From: Selenomonadaceae bacterium
Lineage (GTDB): Bacteria; Bacillota; Negativicutes; Selenomonadales; Selenomonadaceae
NCBI GenBank assembly: GCA_017476425.1
Contig: JAFUZV010000005.1
Coordinates: forward strand, 1-62,349
Direction of reading: 5' to 3'
DNA: 62,349 nucleotides
Each line of letters begins with the position of its first letter. The stretch's first letter is position 1. This document shows, in pieces, positions 1-8,204 of the stretch. A program made the translations under genes and the position numbers. The notes below the pieces were generated by a model. It saw only the letters and a program-made list of their open reading frames with translations, was not told where the DNA came from and ran no database searches.

Positions 1-2
1 GT

Positions 3-54
3 GACTTGTAAAACAAGTCCGCACATTTGATATTACAATGTTCAGTTTTCAAGG
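3..54 (-). other. Leader resembling that of a Firmicute rRNA operon, with a hairpin
   Basis: Read on the minus strand, 54-39 gives CCTTGAAAACTGAACA, a sequence of the kind found in leaders and spacers of Firmicute rRNA operons (boxA-like region). It is followed by a perfect 7-bp hairpin with a 3-base loop at 3-19. It lies about 60-100 bases downstream of the consensus promoter at 111-139. The 16S gene would begin outside the window, so this is inferred from resemblance only. Confidence 0.5.
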
Positions 55-110
55 TATGCGTTCGGTTTCTAATCAGTTTCTAATGTGTTGCCGAACGAAT
101 CAGCTTGCAC

Positions 111-139
111 ATAATAGCACGCTTATAGTATCTTGTCAA
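111..139 (-). promoter_or_regulatory. Consensus promoter reading leftward, rRNA-operon type
   Basis: On the minus strand there is a TTGACA -35 box (134-139), a 17-base spacer and a TATTAT -10 box (111-116). The sequence just upstream of the -35 (about 141-185) is almost pure A/T runs, like an UP element. No protein gene follows to the left; the transcript runs through an rRNA-like leader and leaves the window. A stable-RNA promoter is the likely reading, but the RNA gene itself is outside the window. Confidence 0.65.
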
Positions 140-317
140 GTCTTTTTTACAAATTTTTTTAAAAAATTTTTTCGATCCTCTTCAAATCGCTTTCTGTCGC
201 TTTTCCTTCATTCAATCAGACATATTGAAGAAAAATTTTTATGATTTTGTAGAATAATTTTTGCGCTTGTGATAAAGTATTGCAGAAAGATTTTTTAAAA
301 TTTTTAGAGGTGGAATT

Positions 318-902
318 ATGGCTAATAAAGTTTACGCATTTTTGGGTCCACATTGCAGTGGTAAAGCGGCGATGGTTACGCAGCTTATGTCAATGGGTAT
401 TCATTACGTTCCGACTTTGACGACGAAATATTTTGATGATCGCTATGCTTATAAACGTCGTCTTTATCAAACGTTGAAGCCTGATGCTTTTGCAAAAGAG
501 AAATATATAGTTCAAGCGGATTATCAAGGCAATAAATATGGTCTTCGTAAGTCTGATGTTTTGGAGTCTTATCAAAAGCACAAAGTCAGTATTATGATTA
601 TGATGGACATTGAAGGCATTAAACAGCTTTCTAAATTCATTAATCAAGACTTGATAACAATTTCTTTGATGATTGATGATGTTGTTTTCGTTGATCGTAT
701 GCTCCGCGCCGGTTGCAGTAATGATGAAATTAAATATTTCGTTGAATACGCCGATCAAAATAAAGAATTTGATAATTACAAGGTTACTGATTTTGTCGTT
801 AAGAATACTAGTACACCACGAGCAGCACTTGAACAAATTTTGGCGATAATGGGTCTTGTGACTCTCGTTCCACAGAAAGAATTTGATCAACTCGTTAAAT
901 AA
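318..902 (+). CDS. Guanylate kinase-like P-loop protein
   Basis: 194 aa. A P-loop near the N-terminus reads GPHCSGKAAM, close to the GPSGxGKGT loop of guanylate kinase. It is followed by a YVPTLTTK stretch at the place of the TTR nucleotide-binding strand, a YGLRKSDV stretch at the place of YGT..., and a MMDIEG stretch like the EIDVQG strand. The length matches Gmk, but the arginine of TTR is a lysine and the lid region is divergent, so GMP kinase activity is doubtful. It may be a diverged paralogue with another role. AGAGGTGG lies just upstream of the ATG. The gene is single, with a terminator at 922. Confidence 0.6.
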   Translation: MANKVYAFLGPHCSGKAAMVTQLMSMGIHYVPTLTTKYFDDRYAYKRRLYQTLKPDAFAKEKYIVQADYQGNKYGLRKSDVLESYQKHKVSIMIMMDIEGIKQLSKFINQDLITISLMIDDVVFVDRMLRAGCSNDEIKYFVEYADQNKEFDNYKVTDFVVKNTSTPRAALEQILAIMGLVTLVPQKEFDQLVK

Positions 903-921
903 TTATTAAAAAATTTAATCA

Positions 922-964
922 AAAAACAGCTTCCGATCTAAATGATCAATGAAGCTGTTTTTAT
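922..964 (+). terminator. Rho-independent terminator after the guanylate kinase-like gene
   Basis: AAAACAGCTTC pairs with GAAGCTGTTTT around a 17-base loop, and a T run follows. The stem is symmetrical enough (A run on the left) to serve the convergent coiled-coil gene as well. Confidence 0.8.
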
Positions 965-987
965 TTTGCCGTTAGAAACAAAAATTT

Positions 988-1578
988 TTATTCGTACGAT
1001 TGCACTTGCGTATTATAAGCCTGCGGCTGTTGTTGAGATTGTGCATAAACTTGTTGAGCCGCCTGCTGATTCATTTGTGCTTTTGCCTGCATTAAAATTT
1101 GTCGTGCTTGTTCCAGTCCTGCCTGTGCTTGTTGAACGCCTTGAAAAGTATTTGAGACGTGAGCAATTAACTGATCGAAAACTTGATTAGCATAACGATC
1201 AGCATTGTCTTGTAATTCACGTGCATTTTGTTTCGTACGTTCAATTATCTCTTGCTCTTGAATTTGTGCTTGACGCAAAACAGCTTGAGATTTTTCACGA
1301 GCTTTTATGACAAGATCATTTTCATCGACTAATTCTGCGGCTTTCTGCTGAGCCTGTTTTATTATAGTATCTGCCTCTTGTTGCGCTTTCATTACGATAT
1401 TTTCTCGATCACGCATTATTTGATCTGCTCTTTCAAGTTCTAACGGTAATTCTTTTCTCAATTCTTCAACGAGATGTATTAAATCTTGCTCATCAATGAG
1501 AACTTTATCGGTAAGTGGTAAATGTGACGAGCCCGCCACTAAATTTTCTACTTGATTCAATATATCGCGTACCGCCAT
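988..1578 (-). CDS. Coiled-coil protein of unknown function next to coaD
   Basis: 196 aa with no membrane segment. Residues about 45-175 form a long heptad-rich, Glu/Gln/Ala-rich coiled coil resembling F-type ATPase subunit b or V-type subunit E, and the last 30 residues are Gln-rich. Proteins like this are often labelled ATPase because of that resemblance, but no catalytic motif is visible. The ATG is preceded by GAAGGTTGA. It lies 31 bases downstream of coaD on the same strand, so the two are probably co-transcribed. A structural or scaffold role is possible but not shown. Confidence 0.6.
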   Translation of the reverse strand: MAVRDILNQVENLVAGSSHLPLTDKVLIDEQDLIHLVEELRKELPLELERADQIMRDRENIVMKAQQEADTIIKQAQQKAAELVDENDLVIKAREKSQAVLRQAQIQEQEIIERTKQNARELQDNADRYANQVFDQLIAHVSNTFQGVQQAQAGLEQARQILMQAKAQMNQQAAQQVYAQSQQQPQAYNTQVQSYE

Positions 1579-1609
1579 TAATTCAACCTTCTTCTTTATG
1601 TTAAAGCGT

Positions 1610-2086
1610 TTAGCTTAGTTTTTTTAAAATTGCACTCTCAACGCATTTCGGCACAAGTCCTTTAACGCTGCCTTTAAAGTTTGCAAGTTCTCTTATACCG
1701 GAAGAACTCACAAATAAAAATTCCGGCGCAGTCAACATAAAAATTGTTTCGATCGATGGATCAAGATGCTTGATCATTTGCGCTTCATTGACTTCATAAT
1801 TAAAATCGGCTGAAGTACGAAGTCCACGAATAATAATTTTAATGTCGTGATCGTGCATATAATCAGAGACAAGCCCATCAAAGCTGTCGATCTTGATATT
1901 TTTGATATGTTTAGTCGATTCTTTCAAAAGATCAACGCGTTCTTCAATGTCAAAAAAATATTTCTTCTTGTTGTTGACAAAGACGCAAACGATTAATTCA
2001 TCAACAATCGCCGCCGCACGTTCAAAAATATTTATATGTCCATTCGTCACCGGATCAAAACTGCCTGTGCAAATTGCGCTTTTCAT
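1610..2086 (-). CDS. coaD: Phosphopantetheine adenylyltransferase
   Basis: 158 aa, the usual CoaD length. It transfers AMP from ATP to 4'-phosphopantetheine to give dephospho-CoA, the fourth step of coenzyme A synthesis, in the cytosol. The nucleotidyltransferase signature GSFDPVTNGHI is at residues 8-18, with the T/HxGH histidine. IIRGLRTSADFNYE and the C-terminal FVSSSGIREL (the family's SSxxVR site) are present. GGAGGAA lies just before the ATG. The coiled-coil gene follows in the same direction. Confidence 0.95.
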   Translation of the reverse strand: MKSAICTGSFDPVTNGHINIFERAAAIVDELIVCVFVNNKKKYFFDIEERVDLLKESTKHIKNIKIDSFDGLVSDYMHDHDIKIIIRGLRTSADFNYEVNEAQMIKHLDPSIETIFMLTAPEFLFVSSSGIRELANFKGSVKGLVPKCVESAILKKLS

Positions 2087-2192
2087 TATTTCCTCCGAGA
2101 TTATTAATTGAGATTTTACAGCAAATGTATTTTAGCATAAAAAGATTATTATTTGCAACTGATATTTATTTCAAAGTTAGATTTTTGAGCAC

Positions 2193-2220
2193 TTGATCTT
2201 TTTGCCGTAATTTATATAAT
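2193..2220 (+). promoter_or_regulatory. Promoter of the TSCPD gene
   Basis: A TTGATC -35 box (2193-2198), a 16-base spacer and a TATAAT -10 box (2215-2220) lie about 40 bases before the ATG at 2263. Confidence 0.55.
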
Positions 2221-2262
2221 ATATTTGGCGTATTTAAATTTCAAGATAGGAGTTGCTTAATT

Positions 2263-2520
2263 ATGAAAAATTTTTCTTATAATCCTCAACGTGTTTGCTC
2301 TAAGAAAATTGCTTTTGATCTTGACGATCAGAATAAATTGCACAATGTTAAATTTACCGGCGGTTGTCCCGGTAATCTTTTAGCAATTAGCAAACTCATT
2401 GAAGGTCAAGACGCTAAAGAAATTGTTAAAATTCTCAAAGGTAATGATTGTGGCGGTCGTGGTACTTCTTGCGGCGATCAACTTGCGCTTGCTATTGAAG
2501 AGGCTTTGAAGTCTGCTTAA
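2263..2520 (+). CDS. Small TSCPD-domain protein
   Basis: 85 aa. The C-terminal motif GTSCGDQLA is the TSCPD signature, and cysteines at CPGN and NDCGG complete a probable metal- or cofactor-binding set. The TSCPD domain is also found at the C-terminus of some ribonucleotide reductases and as a stand-alone family in anaerobic Firmicutes; the function of the stand-alone form is unknown to me. A clear GATAGGAG ribosome site and its own promoter suggest it is a real, independently transcribed gene. Confidence 0.8.
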   Translation: MKNFSYNPQRVCSKKIAFDLDDQNKLHNVKFTGGCPGNLLAISKLIEGQDAKEIVKILKGNDCGGRGTSCGDQLALAIEEALKSA

Positions 2521-2525
2521 CGTGA

Positions 2526-3410
2526 TCAGATTGTTTTATTGTAAGTCTCTTGCATTTCTCTCAAAAATAATTCTGTTGCCGGATTGAAGAGCTGAGAATT
2601 TTTCCAGATAAAGTGCAATTCTGATTTCATTTCGGGATAAAGCGGCTTGAAACAAAGATCACTATCGTTTTCAGTGTTGATCAATTTGTCTAAACTAATT
2701 GCATAGCCGAGACCTTCACGAACCATAATTGCGGCGTTGTAAAGTAAATTGTAAGTCACGACGATATTCAATTTCTTAAAATTACTGCCAAACCATTTCA
2801 AATATTCTTCATTCATTGCCTCACGTGAACAGATCAGAGGTAAATTTCTTAAATCTTCACTGGTAACAAAATTTTTTTCAGCAAGCGGATCATCTTTTCG
2901 CATAATTACGCCCCAAATATCAGATTTCGGCAAAGTAATATAATCATATTTTGAAATGTCGACGTTTTGAACTGTGATCGAAAAATCCAAAAGTCCGCCG
3001 TCAAGTCGATAAAATAAATCCTCACCATTACCGCTGTAAATGTGGTAATGAACACGAGGATATTTTTTTTGAAAAATTTTAGCGACACGAGCAAGATATT
3101 TAATCGAATCAGATTCAGCACAACCAATATAAATATCGCCGGCGATCTCATTGTCCAACATTTCAAATTCAATTTTCGTCTTGTGCATCATTTCTAAAAT
3201 ATCCTCTGCACGACGTTTAAATAAACGACCTTCAGTTGTAAGTTGAATTTTATAATTTGTTCGCTGAAAAAGTTTTTTGCCGAGTTCTTCTTCCAAAAGT
3301 TTTAATTGTTTCGACATTGCCGGTTGACTTACGTGAAGTTTAGTCGCCGCACGTGAAATATTTTCTTCATTCGCTGCCTCAACGAAATATTTTAATACTC
3401 TAAATTCCAT
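2526..3410 (-). CDS. LysR-family transcriptional regulator
   Basis: 294 aa. The N-terminal winged helix-turn-helix (MEFRVLKYFVEAANEENIS, then SQPAMSKQLKLLEEELG) is typical of LysR proteins, followed by a periplasmic-binding-like effector domain. The ATG at 3410 is chosen because GGAGAAAATTTTT precedes it directly; an ATG 27 bases further upstream would place that site inside the gene. It is divergent from the GspE-like gene at 3503, with about 90 bases between them. LysR proteins commonly regulate the divergent neighbour, but no other link is visible. The effector is unknown. Confidence 0.85.
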   Translation of the reverse strand: MEFRVLKYFVEAANEENISRAATKLHVSQPAMSKQLKLLEEELGKKLFQRTNYKIQLTTEGRLFKRRAEDILEMMHKTKIEFEMLDNEIAGDIYIGCAESDSIKYLARVAKIFQKKYPRVHYHIYSGNGEDLFYRLDGGLLDFSITVQNVDISKYDYITLPKSDIWGVIMRKDDPLAEKNFVTSEDLRNLPLICSREAMNEEYLKWFGSNFKKLNIVVTYNLLYNAAIMVREGLGYAISLDKLINTENDSDLCFKPLYPEMKSELHFIWKNSQLFNPATELFLREMQETYNKTI

Positions 3411-3502
3411 AAAAATTTTCTCCAAAATTATTTTCAAATTTATAAAAAGTATATTATCATTAAATCAAAAATCTATCAATAAATTGCAAAGGAATAGTAA
3501 AT

Positions 3503-4747
3503 ATGAATTTAAACGAACTCGAAACAATTTTAGAAAAATTAACTCGTCAAACGCTTTACAGTATGAATCGACCGGGACAAAACCTTGAAAATTCACCGAT
3601 CGTTCGGCTAATCAACACAATTTTAAATCACGCTGTCGAAATTCAAGCAACTGATATTCACATTGAGCCGCAGAAAGATAATTTGAGGATTCGTTATCGT
3701 GTTGACGGTTTACTTTGTGAATTTCATAAACCGCTTGACGCAGCAATAATTCAAACGTTTATATCACGAATCAAAATTATTTCTAATATGGATACGACAA
3801 ACAGCAATATTCCGCTTGATGGACACATTGATCATCAATACAAAGATCGAAAAATTGATATGCGTGTTGCGTCGATACCGATCAAATACGGTGAAACGAT
3901 CGTTATCAGACTTATGGACGTTACTGAAAATCTCAAAAATATTTCTGAACTTGGAATGAGTGATAAAACTGAAAAAATTTTTCGCAAATTAATTCATTCG
4001 CCGTCGGGTATGTTTATTGTTACCGGTCCGATGAACTCCGGCAAATCAACTGCGCTTTATGCTGCACTTCGTGAACTTAACACAGGTGAACAACATATTA
4101 TGACGCTTGAAGATCCGATTGAACAATTTGTTGACGGCGTTAATCAAATGGAAGTTGTCGAAAAAACCGGCTTGACTTTTGCTAATGGACTTCGATCAAT
4201 GCTTCGTATGGATTGCAACTGCATAATGGTAGGTGAGGCTCGTGACACTGAAACGGCGAAAATTGCTGTTCGAGCCGCTTTAACCGGTCATTTGATCTTA
4301 ACGACTCTACATGCTAAAGATTCTTGCAGTGCGATCTTTCGTCTGCTTGAAATGAATGTTGAACCTTATTTATTAGCGGCTACTTTAACCGGCGTAATGT
4401 CTCAACGTCTCGTCAGAAAAATTTGTCCTCATTGCAAGCAAAGTTATGAAGTTGATAAAAATTCGATTGAAGCGGAAATCTTAGGAAAATTTTATCACGA
4501 AGGTATGAAATTATATCGTGGTGAAGGCTGTGATCAATGTCATCATAGCGGATTTTTCGGCAGAATTGTTATCAATGAAATTTTGGAGATTAACGACGAC
4601 ATTCGCAAATTGATTTTAAATTTCAACGACATTGAAGCACTAAGAAGAATTACACTTGCAGAAAATTTCACTACAATGTTTGAAGACGGCATAAAAAAAG
4701 TCGTCGCAGGTCTCACGACGATTAATGAAATTCAAAGAGTTATTTAA
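3503..4747 (+). CDS. Stand-alone GspE/PilB-type secretion ATPase
   Basis: 414 aa, short for GspE/PilB because the N-terminal pilus-machinery domain is missing. It has Walker A GPMNSGKST (family GPTGSGKTT), the Asp-box IMTLEDPIEQ, Walker B CIMVGEARD, the His-box LTTLHAKDS, and a four-cysteine zinc element (CPHC about residue 311, CDQC about residue 350). It would hydrolyse ATP to drive pilus or pseudopilus assembly. No GspF, GspG or prepilin peptidase gene lies nearby, so its partner machinery is elsewhere or absent. Its Walker A has Met-Asn where Thr-Gly is usual. AAAGGAATAG precedes the ATG. Confidence 0.85.
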   Translation: MNLNELETILEKLTRQTLYSMNRPGQNLENSPIVRLINTILNHAVEIQATDIHIEPQKDNLRIRYRVDGLLCEFHKPLDAAIIQTFISRIKIISNMDTTNSNIPLDGHIDHQYKDRKIDMRVASIPIKYGETIVIRLMDVTENLKNISELGMSDKTEKIFRKLIHSPSGMFIVTGPMNSGKSTALYAALRELNTGEQHIMTLEDPIEQFVDGVNQMEVVEKTGLTFANGLRSMLRMDCNCIMVGEARDTETAKIAVRAALTGHLILTTLHAKDSCSAIFRLLEMNVEPYLLAATLTGVMSQRLVRKICPHCKQSYEVDKNSIEAEILGKFYHEGMKLYRGEGCDQCHHSGFFGRIVINEILEINDDIRKLILNFNDIEALRRITLAENFTTMFEDGIKKVVAGLTTINEIQRVI

Positions 4748-4749
4748 AA

Positions 4750-5511
4750 TCATTCTTTATTTTCGTTTGCTACAGTAAAAATTTTTATATTCTTCGCTTC
4801 TAAAAATTGTATCGTTGTATTTTTTATTTGATCGTCAGTGTAAATGCTGACGATTTTTTCATATGGCAATAACATTACTGTTCCTGATTGAGAAAATTTT
4901 TTTGATTCAGTTAAAATAATTGTCTGATTTGCATTCTGTGACATATTTCTAACGGCTTCAGCTCTCATAAGATCACCGCTCATTGCTCCTTGAGTATTGA
5001 AACCGTCAGTGCCAATGAAAAATTTATCAACGTGAAAATTATCAACAGTAATTTTGATCAGCGGTCCAACCATAACTTGAGATTCATTTTGAAATTCTCC
5101 GCCGAGTAATATTAAATGTGCACCGATTTTACTTCTGATGAAATTTGCAATAAATGCTGAATTTGTAATTATAGTAATGTCACGACGATTTTTAGCAATT
5201 TCTTCAGCTAAAATTGCACAACAAGAACCCGATTCAATCATTAAAGTTTCGCCGTCACGAATAATTTCTAAAGCCTTTTGTGCAATTCTTCGTTTCAATT
5301 CGTAATTAAACGAAAGTCTATTCATTACATCATCAGTATTAATCATTGTTGCATAGCCGTGTTCACGTTTTAAGAGTCCACGACTTTCAAGATGAGATAA
5401 ATCTTTCCTGATCGTCACTTCAGAAACATTTAATGCTTTTGAAAGTTCAACAACTGAAATTATTTTTGCCTTGCTGACTATATTCAAAATTTTATCATAA
5501 CGAATTTGCAT
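4750..5511 (-). CDS. DeoR-family transcriptional regulator
   Basis: 253 aa. The N-terminal DeoR helix-turn-helix (IISVVELSKALNVSEVTIRK, then DLSHLE and GLLKREHGYA) precedes a sugar-phosphate-sensing domain with GGEFQNES and FIGTDGFN, as in DeoR/GlpR repressors. The ATG at 5511 follows AAAGGTGGAAG; in-frame sequence further upstream is low-complexity and unlikely to be coding. It ends two bases from the convergent GspE-like gene. Its sugar-phosphate effector and target genes are not evident; no sugar operon adjoins it. Confidence 0.88.
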   Translation of the reverse strand: MQIRYDKILNIVSKAKIISVVELSKALNVSEVTIRKDLSHLESRGLLKREHGYATMINTDDVMNRLSFNYELKRRIAQKALEIIRDGETLMIESGSCCAILAEEIAKNRRDITIITNSAFIANFIRSKIGAHLILLGGEFQNESQVMVGPLIKITVDNFHVDKFFIGTDGFNTQGAMSGDLMRAEAVRNMSQNANQTIILTESKKFSQSGTVMLLPYEKIVSIYTDDQIKNTTIQFLEAKNIKIFTVANENKE

Positions 5512-5742
5512 TTTACTTCCACCTTTACTAGATTTGATAACAATATAACATAAGATTAGAATTTGTGAAAGTAAAAATTTTTCATTTGAAGTAGGTTTAT
5601 ATAAAAGAATATAATAGCAGAGAAATGTCGTTAAGAAATTTTTAGATGTTCTTTGTATTTGAGTATACAAAAAGCGTTATATTGCAAGATAAAAATTTGC
5701 GTGATAAAATTATTTTAAATTTTAATTCAGAGGTGATGAAAA

Positions 5743-6618
5743 CTGCTGACGATTAATGCAAATGCAAAAATAAATTTAACTTTGGACATTCTCGGAAAAC
5801 GATCAGACGGTTATCACGATGTTGAAATGATTTTACAGTCGATCGCTCTTGCAGATACGATTGAACTTTCTAAGATCGATCGCAATGTTAAACTTGAAAT
5901 TATTTCTGAAATTACAGGTGCAGAGACTTTACCGCTTGATGAAAATAATTTGATCGTCAAAGCTGCTAAATTAATGATCAAAACTTATAAAATAAATTCC
6001 GGCGTGTTCATTCGATTGACAAAAAAAATTCCGATCGCCGCAGGTTTAGCCGGTGGAAGTACGGACGCAGCGGCGGTGATTCGTGGAATGAATGAACTTT
6101 TTAATTTGCACTTGACGACTGATGAACTTTGTGAAGTTGCTGCGCAGATCGGTTCTGATGTTCCATTTTGCGTTGTCGGTGGAACTTGTTTAGCTTATGG
6201 TCGCGGTGAAAAATTAAAACGTCTGTCCGATCTGCAAAATATTCCGATCGTCTTAGTTAAACCGCGTGGAGCAATTCCAACAGCTTGGGCTTATAAGACT
6301 TATGACAGCGATAAAAGTGATGAGCATCCGAATAATAGTGAAATTTGCGAAGCGATCAATATTAGTGATTATGAAGCGGTTGCTGAATTAATGTTTAACG
6401 TCCTTGAACGTGTTGCAATTAAAAAATATTCTGCGATTAATACTATCAAGGAAAAACTTTTTGAAAGCGGAGCGATCGGGGCAATGATGAGCGGCAGCGG
6501 TCCAACGGTTTTTGGTATTGCTAAGACTCAAAACGAGGCTAAAAAAATTGCTGACTCTTTCAAAGACAGCGGCTATCAAATTTTCGTTACTGAGACAGTT
6601 GGGCGAGTTAGAAATTAA
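5743..6618 (+). CDS. ispE: 4-diphosphocytidyl-2-C-methyl-D-erythritol kinase, apparent CTG start
   Basis: 291 aa if started at the CTG at 5743. It phosphorylates CDP-methylerythritol in the MEP isoprenoid pathway; ispH of the same pathway lies at 17089. It belongs to the GHMP kinases: AKINLTLDILGKR at the N-terminus with the catalytic Lys, the ATP loop PIAAGLAGGSTDA, GSDVPFC with the catalytic Asp, and GSGPTVFG near the C-terminus. The family N-terminus (LTINANAKIN) is encoded upstream of the first TTG (5782), and an in-frame TGA at 5737 leaves only CTG codons at 5743 or 5746. AGAGGTGAT lies 6-9 bases before them. Confidence 0.9.
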   Translation: MLTINANAKINLTLDILGKRSDGYHDVEMILQSIALADTIELSKIDRNVKLEIISEITGAETLPLDENNLIVKAAKLMIKTYKINSGVFIRLTKKIPIAAGLAGGSTDAAAVIRGMNELFNLHLTTDELCEVAAQIGSDVPFCVVGGTCLAYGRGEKLKRLSDLQNIPIVLVKPRGAIPTAWAYKTYDSDKSDEHPNNSEICEAINISDYEAVAELMFNVLERVAIKKYSAINTIKEKLFESGAIGAMMSGSGPTVFGIAKTQNEAKKIADSFKDSGYQIFVTETVGRVRN

Positions 6619-6666
6619 AATATTATTTCTAATCATTGAAAAATTTTATTAAAAGGTCGTCTTTTT

Positions 6667-8181
6667 ATGAATAAATATGTTCCTAAAATTCTTGTTGCCG
6701 GTGATATTGAAGAATTTAAATCAATGATCGGAAATCGTCCTGCTAATATTGTTGGCAATGTTTATTTCTTCGGTGAAGTTAATGGACAATCATTCAATCT
6801 TATCAAAACACAAACGATTTTATTAAATGGCGAAATTGTTTCACTTGATATTCTTAAAAATATGGTTGCGGCGTTTGAATTTGACTACATTATTTTTAAC
6901 GACTACTCGGATTTTAGAGCACACGCAATTTTCCTGGCAAACAATGTAATAAATTTGAGTCAAATTCTGATGATAGATACTTTTTTATATCATACGAATA
7001 AATGTTTCTATTCATTTTATAACGAATTGAATTTGTATAACGTGTTGTCTAAAGAAAATATAAATTCTTTGTTGGATTTCGATTCTTTCTTGATAAATGG
7101 TAAAATTTATTCTAAGCCTAAAAATTCACAAGATATAAAAATTGACATTCTTTGTAATGAAAAACAATCAGCATATCCATTTTTTGAAAATGTCTATGAT
7201 AAAATTTATCATTCAATTACAGATTGTTGTTTGCGACATTATGACGCTGTTTTATTTACCGCTGAAATTGATCCGGAAAATTTATTGCTTAAGATCAATG
7301 AGACTTTTCAAATGGCAGATAAATTTATAGTATTTATAAGATTTAATTCTGAATTAAACGAGATTTTTAAGAGAGAAGAAATTAAAAATTTTTTTGATAA
7401 AATTCGATATTTTAATGGTATTAATGGAAGATGGTATGTCTTTAATAAACGTAATTCAGAGAATCTTAAAATTTATGTGGTTACTCATAAAAAACTTTCA
7501 TTTGAAAAATTGCCGGAAGGTTATGCTGCTATTCACGCCGGTCGCGCTATTAGTGAAGAACTTGGCTATCAAGGTGATAACAGCGGTCAATCAATTTCTG
7601 AATTAAATCCATATTTGAATGAAATGACAGCAATTTATTGGATTTGGAAAAATATTTCAACTGATTATGTTGGAATTGCACATTATCGAAGATTTTTTAC
7701 ACTTGATGAGTCAAAAGATTTTTCAGAAGAAAAAATTCTTACTGCTGAACAAGCTAAATCATTACTTCAAAAGTATGATATTATCGTTGCAAAAGAAGAA
7801 TATCACATTTATAATCTATATTCTTTCTTGATAAGAGATAACGGCGTAAAACTTTCAATGTTAGCATTGCAATTAACTAAAAATATGATTGAACGTTATC
7901 AGCCTGATTATTTAGACGTTTTCGATTATGCAACCAAAAACGGCGTAATTTATAAATGCAATATGATGATAACTAGAAAATATGTTTTTGATAGTTATTG
8001 TCAATGGCTTTTTTCATTCCTTCTTGAGGCAGAAAAAGAATTTAAAAAATTAGTTCCTATGGATAAGTTAAGCACATTACAAAAGCGCATATTTGGATTT
8101 ATTTCAGAAAGAATGCTGACTGTATGGCTTATAAAAAATCGTCTTAGTATAAAAGAACTCTTGATAATGGAAAATAAATGA
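6667..8181 (+). CDS. DUF4422 glycosyltransferase-like protein with an unassigned N-terminal half
   Basis: 504 aa. From about residue 275 onward it matches the DUF4422 pattern: KIYVVTHKK start, then LNEMTAIYWIWKN, YVGIAHYRRFF and a CNMMITRK stretch near the end. DUF4422 proteins sit in polysaccharide loci and are thought to be glycosyltransferases. The first 270 residues are Asn/Phe/Lys-rich and I do not recognise them; part (ILVAGDIEEFKSMIG, FDYIIFNDY) looks like a Rossmann-like fold. There is no membrane segment. AAAGGTC precedes the ATG. The gene stands 24 bases before the following oxidoreductase, so they may be co-transcribed. Confidence 0.7.
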   Translation: MNKYVPKILVAGDIEEFKSMIGNRPANIVGNVYFFGEVNGQSFNLIKTQTILLNGEIVSLDILKNMVAAFEFDYIIFNDYSDFRAHAIFLANNVINLSQILMIDTFLYHTNKCFYSFYNELNLYNVLSKENINSLLDFDSFLINGKIYSKPKNSQDIKIDILCNEKQSAYPFFENVYDKIYHSITDCCLRHYDAVLFTAEIDPENLLLKINETFQMADKFIVFIRFNSELNEIFKREEIKNFFDKIRYFNGINGRWYVFNKRNSENLKIYVVTHKKLSFEKLPEGYAAIHAGRAISEELGYQGDNSGQSISELNPYLNEMTAIYWIWKNISTDYVGIAHYRRFFTLDESKDFSEEKILTAEQAKSLLQKYDIIVAKEEYHIYNLYSFLIRDNGVKLSMLALQLTKNMIERYQPDYLDVFDYATKNGVIYKCNMMITRKYVFDSYCQWLFSFLLEAEKEFKKLVPMDKLSTLQKRIFGFISERMLTVWLIKNRLSIKELLIMENK

Positions 8182-8204
8182 TCTTTATGAAAGGATAATT
8201 TACA

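Noticed and set aside
38..244. A 68-codon plus-strand reading frame at the left edge
   Set aside because: It runs across the minus-strand consensus promoter and leader and its A/T-rich upstream tract; no ribosome site, and the composition is not coding-like.
942..1190. A plus-strand reading frame opposite the coiled-coil gene
   Set aside because: It is a shadow of the minus-strand coding sequence and begins inside a terminator.
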